Assembly: GCA_019055375.1 (NCBI GenBank) | Contig: JAHQIW010003777.1 | Span: 124,001-188,000, forward strand | Origin: Parelaphostrongylus tenuis | Taxonomy: Eukaryota > Nematoda > Chromadorea > Rhabditida > Metastrongylidae | Direction: 5' to 3' | DNA length: 64,000 bases | Shown: piece by piece, positions 43,023 through 53,400 of the stretch | Layout: each line of letters begins with the position of its first letter | Numbering within the stretch: position 1 is the stretch's first letter | Program-made: the position numbers and the translations under genes | Notes under the pieces: generated by a model | What the model saw: the letters and a program-made list of their open reading frames with translations, nothing else | Database searches by the model: none | What the model was told of the DNA's origin: nothing

Positions 43023-44082
43023 GGTTCTTTTTGATGATATGGGAACGAATGAAAAACTGATCTCATTCGTTGGAAAATGACTTTTCATAAAAGTGTTAGC
43101 GATCATTCGAAAGCCAAGACTTCAGATTACAGCCACATGTCGCCAGTTTTCGAAAAGACCATTTTTAACGTTGCCACAGGAGGAGATTTATTGCCTTGCA
43201 GACATGCATATTTTTAGCTCAACAGAGGTCTTTCTTTGGACAGTTAGTAGTCACTCGATAGCGTAACTGCTTCTTATTCCAAGGCTCTGCTTATATCCTG
43301 AAAAGACAGTTTCTTTGCAACGTAGCAGGGCAGATAAAATTGATACACATGCGCGAGCAAGGTGGTCTTTGGCCAATTCATCACCGCTGGTTGAGGCAGC
43401 ATCTAAGGTTGCGCGGTTACCGATAGATTTTCGATCGATTTTATGCTAGTGCGAAACTTTGTCATTCAAGTGGGAATTGTTTCTCCGCTTTGAAAGGAAA
43501 GCTCCAGATAGAACGCATGACTGTGCTACAAAAACACTAAATGTTTTTATCTTGTTATGAATACGGATAAGTTAATCATCATTATCACTATTTTAATGGA
43601 AGCTTCCTACAGTGACCCAAAAATATTTAGATACTACGAGGTTTTCTTTATTCGTTCATATGCTCGAAAAACGATCGATAATTGCGCAACCCCCATTACT
43701 GTCTCAACCGGCGTCCGGTGAATTGCTCAAAGACCACTTTGCTTGCACATGTGAACCAAACTCATTTCTCCTGCTACGTTTCAGTGGAACGATCTCTTCA
43801 AGATATAAACGCAGAGATGAAATCAAAAAAGATTACGCTGTTGAACGATTACTAATAGTCGAAAGAAAGAGCACTGTATGAAGAGAAATATGCCCGTCTG
43901 CTTGCATAGTTTTTTTTTGGGAATTTTGCAGCGGTATAAGAGCGTGTTCTAAAAAACCGGCAAATTGAGGCTGTAGCTTAAAGTGCCAGCTTTCGCATTA
44001 TCCCTAACATCCCTATGAAAACTTCTTCTCCAGCGAATGAGGTCCGCCTTTTATTTGTTCTCTTATAATCACAAAAAACCTG
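43023..44082. mobile_element. Foldback element FB1, copy 2 (~1.06 kb)
   Basis: Left arm ~43,023-43,450 and right arm ~43,630-44,082 are inverted. The core (TTATCTTGTTATGAATACGG) is nearly the same as in copy 1. AATATC flanks both sides (43,017-43,022; 44,083-44,088). Because site and host element match copy 1 exactly, one insertion followed by duplication of the composite is the simplest reading. Confidence 0.65.
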
Positions 44083-44540
44083 AATATCTTCCCATCCGTA
44101 AGAAGCACCTTCGACAAACCAGCACCAGTGATTAAATGAATCCTTCGGCGAATTTTCGAAGCAGTTTTTTTTCATCTTTCTCTTCAGCAAAGGAATACGA
44201 GCAACGTTGTAGCAGCGCAGTTCCAACTTTTTTTTGAAAACGTTTCGGTAGCTCGATTCGCTGATCCCGAGTTTCCGAACCATTTTGAGCAGCGAACCAT
44301 CTAGATATCGTTATACTTAGCCAGTGGATCTTCTAAATGCTTTCCGGAGTATATGAGGTGGTTGGACGACTTTTCCTAAAATGGTCTTCAATTCCTTTAG
44401 TCTCTATGAAACGATTCACGGCTTTCCGGACAATTCCTGTGCTGGAGCCAGTTGATTTTAACTTACTTTGTCGGCCGTTTTATTCCACTCTTGTGCAACC
44501 CATCTACTGTGAATCGCTTATTTTTACGATCCATAACTTA
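44083..44540 (-). pseudogene. Tc1/mariner transposase N-terminal half (copy D2)
   Basis: Minus strand: KMVRKLGISESSYRNVFKKK (helix-turn-helix), RCYNVARIPLLKRKMKK (linker), then a decayed first-Asp region (EGASYGWEDIQVF). The outer end near 44,540 has CCGAAAATAGGCAAATA. It closely resembles copy E at 25,137-25,490. Confidence 0.65.
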
Positions 44541-44579
44541 GCGAACCGAAAATAGGCAAATATGTCTGATAAATAATTT

Positions 44580-44830
44580 TTGAGCCAAGCGTGTGATATT
44601 TTATGGGCAAACTATACAGTCCAATGCACGCGTTTCGGCCTTGGCAGCCACGTCAGTTGCGTAGTGCCATTTGTCTTCACACAGTCCTCTCGAGGCAAAT
44701 CCACCTCACTATATAGAGAAGGCTCAGATGTTCTACTAACACTGACCTTTAAGTCAAAATATCACTGAATGGTTAATGTTGCTCACTCGTTTGTCCTTCG
44801 CTGGTATCGTCAGGTATGTTACACCTCTCC
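44580..44830 (+). repeat. CACGTTTCGGCC-family repeat, single unit
   Basis: Near-identical in order to 25,590-25,860, including TTTAAGTCAAAATATCACTG. It follows the mariner N-terminal half in both places. Confidence 0.6.
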
Positions 44831-44995
44831 TTTTTTTACTTAAAATTATGGTCAAATTTCAGATTTCCTGATAGACAAAGAAATAAAATAGATTCTAGAC
44901 TAGAACTGAGAAGAAGATTTAATAGAATCATCGAAAATATTTTAAAAAATTTGTTCCTAATACACCTAGAAGAATTAAGTGGTGAGCAAAAACAC

Positions 44996-45066
44996 GGCCT
45001 CGGGTGGGAATGAACCCGCGTTTCATCCTAACCGGGGACGCGTGCTGTGGTGGAGATTCAGTGGCT
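44996..45066 (-). repeat. tRNA-like fold, family 2, best-preserved copy
   Basis: Minus strand: AGCACGCGTCCCCGG, then ATGAAACGCGGGTTCATTCCCACCCGAGGCC in sections. The anticodon arm CGTCC-CCGGTTA-GGATG pairs, the T-loop is TTCATTC, and the 3' acceptor is CGAGGCC. It is followed on that strand by GTGTTTTTGCTCACCAC, the same tail as in FB2. The 5' acceptor half is mutated. Confidence 0.5.
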
Positions 45067-45379
45067 TTGTTGTGTGGTCCCTGAATTTGTCTCAGGCAGT
45101 GATCCGATCGATATCGAAATGTCATTGGATTGTCCTTAGCGGCGCACTAACCTTTGTGCTGCTACGCGTTGTACTTCCTGGTTGACACTTCAAAGGACTT
45201 TTGCCCTATGAAGTGGCTCGTTGCACTTTCAAGTTGCTACGGGCACCAAGAAACCTATTATATACATATATCATCATATTAGTAATATAATAATATACAT
45301 GATTACGATATTCATTACGCGAGTGTATGATTGAATGAGATGTATCGTCCTGTGAAGTTATCATAAATGTTGTTATTGA

Positions 45380-45960
45380 CGGAGCACGACTAGGGGGCGT
45401 AAACGGTTCGGGTTGCTATGTTCGCCACGGAGTAGATGCACCGACGGTGGGATCCAGTGGGTGAGTATATTGTATCATGATAGCAGTGGGGTCGCTACTG
45501 ATAAGATATGGGCAGAATCCCTTAGCCGCGGTGGTATGCAGAGCATAGCCTAGGTGAGTTTGCTCCGCCACGTAAGTTATATGTTCCGCTCACAATTCTA
45601 TTGAGTTCAACTGACAGTTGTACGAACGCAACCTTATGATAGCAATTAGATACACGACAACAAATTTGTGTGAAGACAGCAATAATGGATCAATAATGAT
45701 TTGAGGTGAGGTGGCCCGAGTGATGTCACACGACCGCTTGGATGATATCCGGTGATCGGACTGACTGCTGAGGTAGGCGGCAGCCGAATGCCGCCCTCGT
45801 CACTTTGCTGTAACCAAAGATTCCCGTTGGACCATTTTCTGTCTAAGGTCCTCGTACCTCAACGATGCCATTTGCCCTCTAAGGTCATGAACCATCTGCG
45901 TTGCCAAAATCACCATGTTATTCCCGAAAAAAACAACAAAACTCCCTTGGGAGATTTGCT
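45380..45960 (-). pseudogene. Possible decayed coding region, unidentified
   Basis: On the minus strand, MVHDLRGQMASLRYEDLRQKM (~45,885-45,825) reads as a charged helical segment of the kind found in gag proteins or coiled coils. After a stop, further open stretches follow (SSQSDHRISSKRS; HLGYALHTTAAKGF). The region is clearly less AT-rich than its neighbours. I cannot assign a family. Confidence 0.3.
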
Positions 45961-46030
45961 ATACGTGCCCTACCTCTACACGACCGAGGCACATTAGCAC
46001 CACCACTCATTCTTCAACATCTCTATGTTA

Positions 46031-46104
46031 GCTATCAGCCACTAACCTTGAAAAGATTGGTGGGTATGCGATTTCGCTCTATAAGCCCAGCTGAGCTGAT
46101 AGCC
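46031..46104 (-). repeat. tRNA-like fold, family 3
   Basis: Minus strand: GGCTATCAGCTCAGCTGGG, TATAGAGCGAAATCGCATACC, and an end GGCTGATAGC. GCTATC pairs with GATAGC and GCTC with GAGC; GCTCAGCTGG resembles a D-arm/A-box. The T-arm is not canonical. A similar copy lies at 17,410-17,485. Confidence 0.4.
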
Positions 46105-46123
46105 GTGTAATACTCAATACTTA

Positions 46124-46205
46124 TACTTTCTAATGTTTTTGACTGTATTTTTCGCATTGTACCAGGAACATCGTGCTACAGAGAAAAATGTAGTCAAAAA
46201 CATCA
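46124..46205. repeat. Hairpin-forming inverted repeat beside family 3 tRNA-like copy
   Basis: TTTCTAATGTTTTTGACTG and TATTTTTC on the left are matched by GAAAAATGTAGTCAAAAACA and TCAGAAA on the right, ~28 bp each, with a ~25-bp loop. The position corresponds to FB2 at 17,485, which also follows a family 3 copy. Confidence 0.55.
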
Positions 46206-46859
46206 GAAACTATAGAAATTTTTTCATCCAAGGGGAATATTTTCTGCAAGGGTTTGTTGAACCGAAAGGCACCGTAATACTGATGAACTTGGAAAGGCGA
46301 ATCAACTGACTAATACTGTATAAATATCAAACAAAACTACCTCTAAGAGGCGTGGGGCAATATTTGACATATTTGTAACACTACGGTAATCGCAATTCCA
46401 ACGCGCTCACATGGTTACTACATATAGAAATGGTGGTAGAAATGAGCACCACAACTAGAAATTTACCTTATATTCGAAGTCAGACGTGTCATGTGTCAGT
46501 TCTTTACCTAACTCGTCAGTCTTTTCTGAATCGACTCTGGCTGATAGTCTCACTCATGATAAAATCTGAAAACGAGATTCACACATTGACACTCAGCGCG
46601 TCAAAAATCGACAATGATATGTGAGCGAAAGGAATAGTCACGCATCCGACACGCCACTATATGATCGTAAGGTGAATCAAACAGGACCGTATAAACGAAA
46701 ACCAATGCATATTAGTGCTACTGTGATAGTCAAATGTTCAAAATTCAAATGATTTAAACTAAATACACTGTCAGAATCTACGATTGAATTTTTACCAAAA
46801 ATTCAAAAGAAAAACTTTGTTCTGCGAGAAATGTTCCAATGAGGAACACAAATTTATTT

Positions 46860-47980
46860 TCCCTGTTACAGCATGATAAAAAACCGCTTTGAAATAAAGT
46901 ACATTCTTGATTTTTCTGAGATCCAAGTGACGAAGGATTGCTCAGACAATAAAGAAGAAAGTTTGTAACAAATTTTCAAAATTGCCTCCTTTGACCTCTA
47001 TACATTTACAAAGTAGCTTGCGAAATTTTTAATGATGCTTACAGAAGTTTCCACCGTTATTTTGCTCCAAGCGCGTGTCATAGTCGTTTCAAGCGCCTCT
47101 ACGGCAGTAGCGAGTAACCGAGACTTTCTCCTCTAGTATGGAACAAAAAATAATCCACAAATATGGAGACTTTGACGGCCAAATGTCTCTGCTCGAAAAA
47201 TGCCTGGAAACGATCTTGATGACATCTGACGCTTGTGCAGGAGACCACTTAAATCAAAGCGAAAATCCGTCGGCGCCAAAAGTGTTAAGTTTTTCAAGAT
47301 TTCAGTATGCCCCAGAAAACTTTTTGCTGATAGCTGGCAGCACTGAATTTGACGAGCCCGTTGACACTGATTGAGAGAAACGGCATCTTTTTGTGGAGCT
47401 AACGTCGGTTCAGACCATTACACAAGGCAAAGAAAAACTGCGCCTGATGGTTTTTGTTACTGCAGATTCTAGTGAATCTTATTGAGTAGTTGACGGCGAT
47501 TTTCGCGATTGTGGAGTGATTCGACAGTGAATATCTTCTCATCCGTGAGAAGCACCATCGACAAATGAGCCTAACTATCAAACGAATCACTCGAAGAGTT
47601 TGAAGGCCATTTTTCTTGTTCCGCTCAATCCAGAAAGAAAACACAAGTGGTCTCGCAGCTGCGCAGCTTCAGCTTATTTTGACAATGTTTCCCATGCTCC
47701 ATTGATACCCAGCTTCTTTGCCATTTTCCGCATCGAACTCTCGGGATTCCGTTGAATCCGGCAACGGATTATCAGAATGTCTTCCGGAGTAGAGGAGGTG
47801 GTGGGACAAAATTTCAAAAGACGCTTCTCATTCCTCCCAGTCTCTTTGTAACGTTTCATGGCTCTGTAGGAACTTACTGCTTGAAACTCAATATCTTATC
47901 AATGTCGGCCGCTTTTATTCCGTCTTATGCAGATCAACTACTTCGATATGTTCATTTTTACAAGGAATAATTTAAATGCA
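46860..47980 (-). pseudogene. Tc1/mariner transposase pseudogene, copy C
   Basis: N-terminal frames read ILIIRCRIQRNPESSMRKMAKKLGI (47,790-47,705), the helix-turn-helix entry. The C-terminal region at ~47,160-47,200 (GACTTTGACGGCCAAATGTCTCTG on the plus strand) corresponds to the IWPSKSPD motif. Part of the usual second-Asp region is deleted near 47,160. Frame heavily broken. Confidence 0.65.
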
Positions 47981-48404
47981 ACTAAAAGAGGCAAATAAAT
48001 AAAACACATTCCAGATAAAAATTTAATAAAGAATTTAATAGAATCGTCAGAGTTATGGAAAAAAACATCATATCATTGCCAAGAGCAAGAAAACATGAAA
48101 GTATCAGAACCTTTATCACACCCTATAGTGTAGGCGGAAAATAGTATGGTAGAAATAAGTAGTACAATAGAAATTTATAAGATTGACTTTTGATTAACCT
48201 CGGTATTGATCAAACTATTACTTTCTCTGAATTTCTCATTAACTCGTTCTAATTAAACGATGGAAACTGAGACACGCTCCAGATAAGCATTGTTGAAAAG
48301 AATATACTTTTAAGACAAGGTTTCTCTAACTTATTTCACTTTTCGTTTCGAGTGTTTCTGAGGCCCCGATCTAGACAGTTTAATTTAATAACATATTTTT
48401 AGCT

Positions 48405-49170
48405 TCTCATGAGGTCGCTTATAGCACTTACACAGTGCAAGACACGTCTTTCGAAAGTTACAGCCTCCTCAGTGCATTGCTTTGAGCGATGTCTCAAAAA
48501 CACTCGCAACGAAAGGTGTGACAGTCATGGTTTACCAGCCACGAGCAGTCCAGTGTACAACACCGCTCGTTTAATGATTTATTACTTGACAGCGCGGTAA
48601 GCACTTCGGCTTCACGTTCCTATGCAGAGGACATTTTCCCGCGGAACTGACTAAACCGAAAGAGACTGTGCAACTGACGAGGCTGCAAAACAGAAACATA
48701 TGTGTTACACTGTATAAGAGCCATAAAAAAAAACTATTGCATAGTTCAGTAACATTCTCAGCTTCAAAAGACGTCTGGTTTCGTCTTGTTTGGAGTGCTA
48801 ACCTTTATGATAGCTTTGGGAAAAAAGCTTCATGTAACGAAATATGGGCGCGACAATAATAAAACGCACGGCCTGTGGAAAACATAATTTTATCATGAAC
48901 ACAACAAGATGGAAAAAAGGCTTTCCTAAGAAACTAAAAAATTTGAAGTCATCGTAATTTATGCTATTGAAAGGTCAATAGGGGCGCCGCGGCTTAGTGG
49001 TTGTGATATTGGCCACAGGGCGTGTGGAGCCGAGCTCCACCTTCCACATTTCCAGCAGTCAACAACAACGCCCTATGGAACGCCGAACGCCACAGCGAGA
49101 CTATCCTTGAGATTGCAGGGACACTCGCTTAACCAGTATTCTACGCCGTTCAAGAAAAAAAAAAGACGAA
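48405..49170 (+). repeat. Facing inverted-repeat pair plus module M, block III
   Basis: The pair at 48,405-48,720 corresponds to 36,405-36,735, and the following GGGGCGCCGCGGC...GTGTGGAGCCGAGCTCCACC to the module at 6,430-6,500. No frame longer than ~65 codons is retained here. Confidence 0.5.
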
Positions 49171-50699
49171 AAACGATTGAATGCTAGAAGTACTGGGATC
49201 CGCACGGCGAAGAGAAAAAAACACTGCGATGACGGATCAAATATAGTGTTAAAAAAAGAAATGTCAATAATAGTTTAACCTTTACGGGATCACGAAGGAA
49301 ATCGCCGCGTGCATTGTGTCCGTGAGCAGTGCATGATTTTCGTTATCAAACTGAAGTTTTTTCAATAAGGAAATAATTCCAGGTTGCTCGTAACACTTGA
49401 CACCTCACTATTTGCTCTACACGTCCGTATACTTTCGATGCAAATACAACTCTTATGCGTTGCTAAAAGTTTTCTCTCCCTACCCTTGTACGCTTCTTGA
49501 CATTCTGTCAATTGTAATGCGTTGTACAGAGAATATTATGAGAAAAAAAGATTATTTTTGATATATCTTAGTATATATGATACTCAGTAGCTAACGTAGT
49601 AACTGAAAATCAGAAAACATTGAATAGTTTATCAAAAATGATGTTCGAAAGACGCGAAAGATCATCGATAAGAAAACGCAAAAGCTCATTAATTTGAGAA
49701 CAAAGCTTCCCTGGTAGAGAATGATTTTCCTCTGGACTTCTAGCAGTATCCATAGCATGAATTTCAGCAACTGCAACACTTCACGTGGCTTTTGAAAAAA
49801 AAGTTTGACTGCGCCGTAACAGCATAAGAAAATTTCGTTTCAAACTTAGTTCTTTGCTCGCTCGGTTGGGGTCTCTAAATAGTTTTCGTTCAAAGTGCAG
49901 TAGCCATTTGATTGCATAGATTACGATAAATCCAGAACTCTTTTTTTTTGTTGCAATAGTTTCTCATAGTTCGCTGCAAGAGCAGAAAAGAAATCACGTT
50001 TCATTCTTACATTTTTTTTTCATCATAAGAGACATATATGCATCAAAGTATGAACCTATACACGCAATTGCGTTGTATCGAAAATTCGGAATAAATCTAA
50101 CATTTCCTCACGACAGAAAAAATTTATCCAAACAGATACGAATCGCGCTTTTTCTGATGGTTCTGCGCGTCGCGATTTCAATTACTGCTCCTAAAGGATG
50201 CTACTTTCGTACTCTACCTGGAAAATTCTTTATCGTTATGTAAGAATTTTTGAGGTTGGCATAAATGTAGAAAAGATTCTGTACTATCATTCAATAGATA
50301 TTGGCTTTTTCTTTTAATTCCACATAGCAAATAAATATACTCAAATTACCGGCAAATGGATAACTAATTTGAGTGCGAAACGTAATCTTTTTCGCTCTTA
50401 CAGTGCTCCTTGAAGAGTTATCCAAAATCGAACTGCGATTTGAAATCATAAGGTTTTTTAAATCAAAGGTTTCTCTAATTTTCAACAAAAATCGATGAGA
50501 AGCCATGCACAACTTTACAAATATCAAACGTTAAAGATAAAACGTAAATTTTTTTTTGCTACGCGCATTGAAAAGAACTTCATAGAAAATAGGTATAGTG
50601 TTATAACTACTATTTTTTATCTAGTGAAAATACACAGTCTGGCGAAGAAGCCAAGAAAAGAACCAAATAAGGTAAGAAAATAAGAAGAACTAAAGACTA

Positions 50700-51130
50700 T
50701 GATAAAGAACGATGAGTCAATTCTTCTAACCAGAGCCGCAGAGAACAATGGTGAATACCATAGAATTCACGTCAGAATTGTGAATAATATTGACGACACA
50801 ATGAACCTGCTTAGTAATTAGACAATCGACATGCATGCGATCAAGAGTTGAAGGAACCACAGACTGTGGTTAAGAATCAATACTCAATGAGAACAATCGA
50901 TGATGCAGAAAAGCGTCATACAAATCAACAACAAGAATGATGACAAGACGACGGAGATGGACCGACCACTCTCCGCCGCCGCACGCTGGTGAATGCAGGT
51001 CGGCCTGCTGATTGACGCTCCGCCCATCAAACACAAGAGTGCTGTATCGGCGAGGCGTCCCCAAGTCGACGGCCTATCGATCGTATGCCATTGAAATAGC
51101 TGCTATTGCCACAATAACAGCTATACAATG
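50700..51130. repeat. Three-copy repeat R2 (copy in block III)
   Basis: It corresponds to 8,150-8,600 almost throughout, including GACGACGGAGATGGACC and ACGCTCCGCCCATCAAACAC. It is followed by TAACAGCTATAcAATGTG and a CATTGGGTAT pair (51,197 and 51,250) that forms a ~30-bp inverted repeat. Confidence 0.5.
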
Positions 51131-52289
51131 TGTCAAAAAACCTTTTCAATAAACGAGCTAAGTGTCTGAATCGCGAAATTATCAAATCAATTGATTATAC
51201 CCAATGATGTAATGAGCAAATTTTTGTAGCTTTGCACATCACTTTACATCATTGGGTATGTCTATAATATCATTTCACCGCTAAAAAAGGGTCTAAAGAA
51301 GAGTAACTCTGCTTGATCATCGAATGCTTGCATGAAATTTCAGTGAGAACCTGTGCCCACCGAGAAAACTACGAGAAGCTGGTGTAGCTGTCCCTCGGTC
51401 TCGAAGGGGAAAGCGAAACGTAATTCCTCTTAACCGTTATTACAGCGCAGTAAAAACGCCGTTTAGCAATTGAAAAAACATTTAGGATTGCCGTTTTCAA
51501 GATATCAAATGAATATTGAAGCTTAAGTGAAAAGACTTTGTCTGGTGAGAAAGTCAACGAAATATGAGTATAAAATACACCACGCACTCCATAGAGAAAA
51601 CTTAGTGGTTCTCGTCGGTTATCCGAGGACAAATGAATATTCGACCTCATGAAGTGGACAACAATATTTCATAAAAATGTTAGTAATCATTCGAAAGCTG
51701 AAATCTCTGGCTAGCGCTGCACTTGGCCGGTTTTCATATTAACTTTTTATGACGCTGTAAAGTTTCAAAATAGTATTACGTTTGCACAGCCACGCATTTT
51801 TTTTATCGCGCTCATATTTTGCCGGACAAAGCTCCTTCCCTAGAAAGAAAGAACTCTTTCGATGACACAAGTTTCGAAGAACTCAAAACAATGTCGACTG
51901 TTTGGAAGCTCTTTTGATAGCGCCGTAGGAGAAAGAAAACATTTGTGTTTTAGACCCCGCCCGAGAGAGCTCTTTCTTTAGATTATAATGAATCATTCGG
52001 TGGCGTAAGTTACAGTGATGCCAATGGTATGCCTCTTTCGTGTAAAAACCGTTTCACCTGCAGTGTAGCAGGGAGTATGAGATCGAGTTTCACATATTCG
52101 CGGCTTGTTTACAGTGAAGTGGCGCGGAGATCAATCGATGCTCTGACGAGTTAGACATGCGATGTGCGACTTATTATTCAAATAGGATTTTTTTTCTCCG
52201 CCTCAAAAGTAACTTCAAAGACTGCTTTAGATACTACGAAATTTCCTCTACACCTTCATACGCTTTTCGTGCTTTCGTGCAAAGTCAAT

Positions 52290-52480
52290 GGTGAGTCAGA
52301 TCGAAATTCTGTCCTTTTATAACGATTTCACAACACTGACCTTTACATAATGAGTCGCTCATCAAAGATCCAGAGCTAATTAAGCATTCAAAAAAAGAGC
52401 GTGGGAATACGGAAATCACTCATAGAACTTTGGCACGCTGGACATAATGGAATAAAAATTGATAAAATCAACAGTGTTTC
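52290..52480 (+). repeat. Tandem family C, single unit
   Basis: It contains GTCAGATCGAAATTCTGTCC, ATGAGTCGCTCATCAAAGAT and GAGCGTGGGAATACGGAAATC, collinear with 40,720-40,910. It joins block III directly at ~52,290. Confidence 0.6.
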
Positions 52481-53400
52481 AGAAAGAAGGTGGTAATCGG
52501 CTACGGATTGGCTTGGTACTGATGTACGCCAGCCTCAAATTTTGCTAACTGATTCTTTATCTGCGCAATAATAATACTAGCATAACGAACAATAACAACA
52601 ATAACAACCATACCGTAATACGCGATATGAACAGATGATAATTATGGAAAATTGTGAGTAACCTCCCAACGATCGGCTATAGGAAACGATAGGCGCAAAG
52701 TGAATTGTGCGATTCTCGCTGTTTGACAAAGTTTTTTTTTGTTTGGCAAAAATTTCTTGATTTACTGTATTACTTTGGCAGAATAAGATATTCCCTATTC
52801 ATTCATATGCTTTTGGTATGGTTATAGTGTGTTCTGTGGAGAAAACCGCCTGTATACTACGCAATCTCACTGAATTTAGCATTCAGCCAATTGTATTGCA
52901 TTGTAAGGGAATCACGATGAAAATCCTAGTTATGTTCTTCCTTATTTTATACAAGGTCCAAGAAGCATAATATTAAATGAAAATTGGGGAACAGCTAGTA
53001 ATTTATCAAAAAGTATTATGCCTGCTGTACTCGATAAGTGTTCACCGAAAACCCTCACCATAACTAAATTCATATCAATCATTCGCTTATTTCCAATTAT
53101 TCAGAGTTGAGGTAAGCAAGAAAAGGTTGGGTACTTATTATAGAAGAAGAATTCTGAGCGGGAAAAGACAACTGTTTTTGAATAGAAGGCTCAGAACATC
53201 GGCATTGTGCAAACCATTGGTCAGAAATATATGTCACATGCCAAGTACTCTTGGTACTTATTTCCTATGAGCACCCATTTTGAAAAAAAACGTATTTTTC
53301 ATTCCCTTTCGAGGTTTTAGGAATTATTCGGCAGCTTAATATCGAAAATTCAAGTGGTGTGTTCTAATTTTTGATTTGTTTTTATATTATGCTGTGTAGG
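52481..53400. other. No recognisable gene
   Basis: This is AT-rich sequence with an (AAC/AATAAC) run near 52,590-52,610 and a T8 tract near 52,735. A segment near 52,860-52,930 weakly resembles block sequence (CATTCAGCCAATTGTA). Confidence 0.4.

Larger units (their letters stand above)
46215..52280. repeat. Large mosaic repeat block, copy III (most complete)
   Basis: It contains in order the leader (46,220-46,800), mariner C, ~450 bp of shared spacer, the facing inverted-repeat pair, module M, the GGGATCACGAAGGAAATCGC stretch, the TATATCTTAGTATATATGATA stretch, R2, ATTACAGCGCAG and TAATCATTCGAAAGC units, and the terminal part ending near TTCATACGCTTTTCGTGCTTTC. No segment of it appears to be under coding constraint. 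Confidence 0.6.

Noticed and set aside
43612..43881. An 89-codon frame conserved with 3,500-3,682
   Set aside because: It lies across core and arm of the foldback element. The similarity is explained by the repeat, and the opposite arm gives an unrelated frame.
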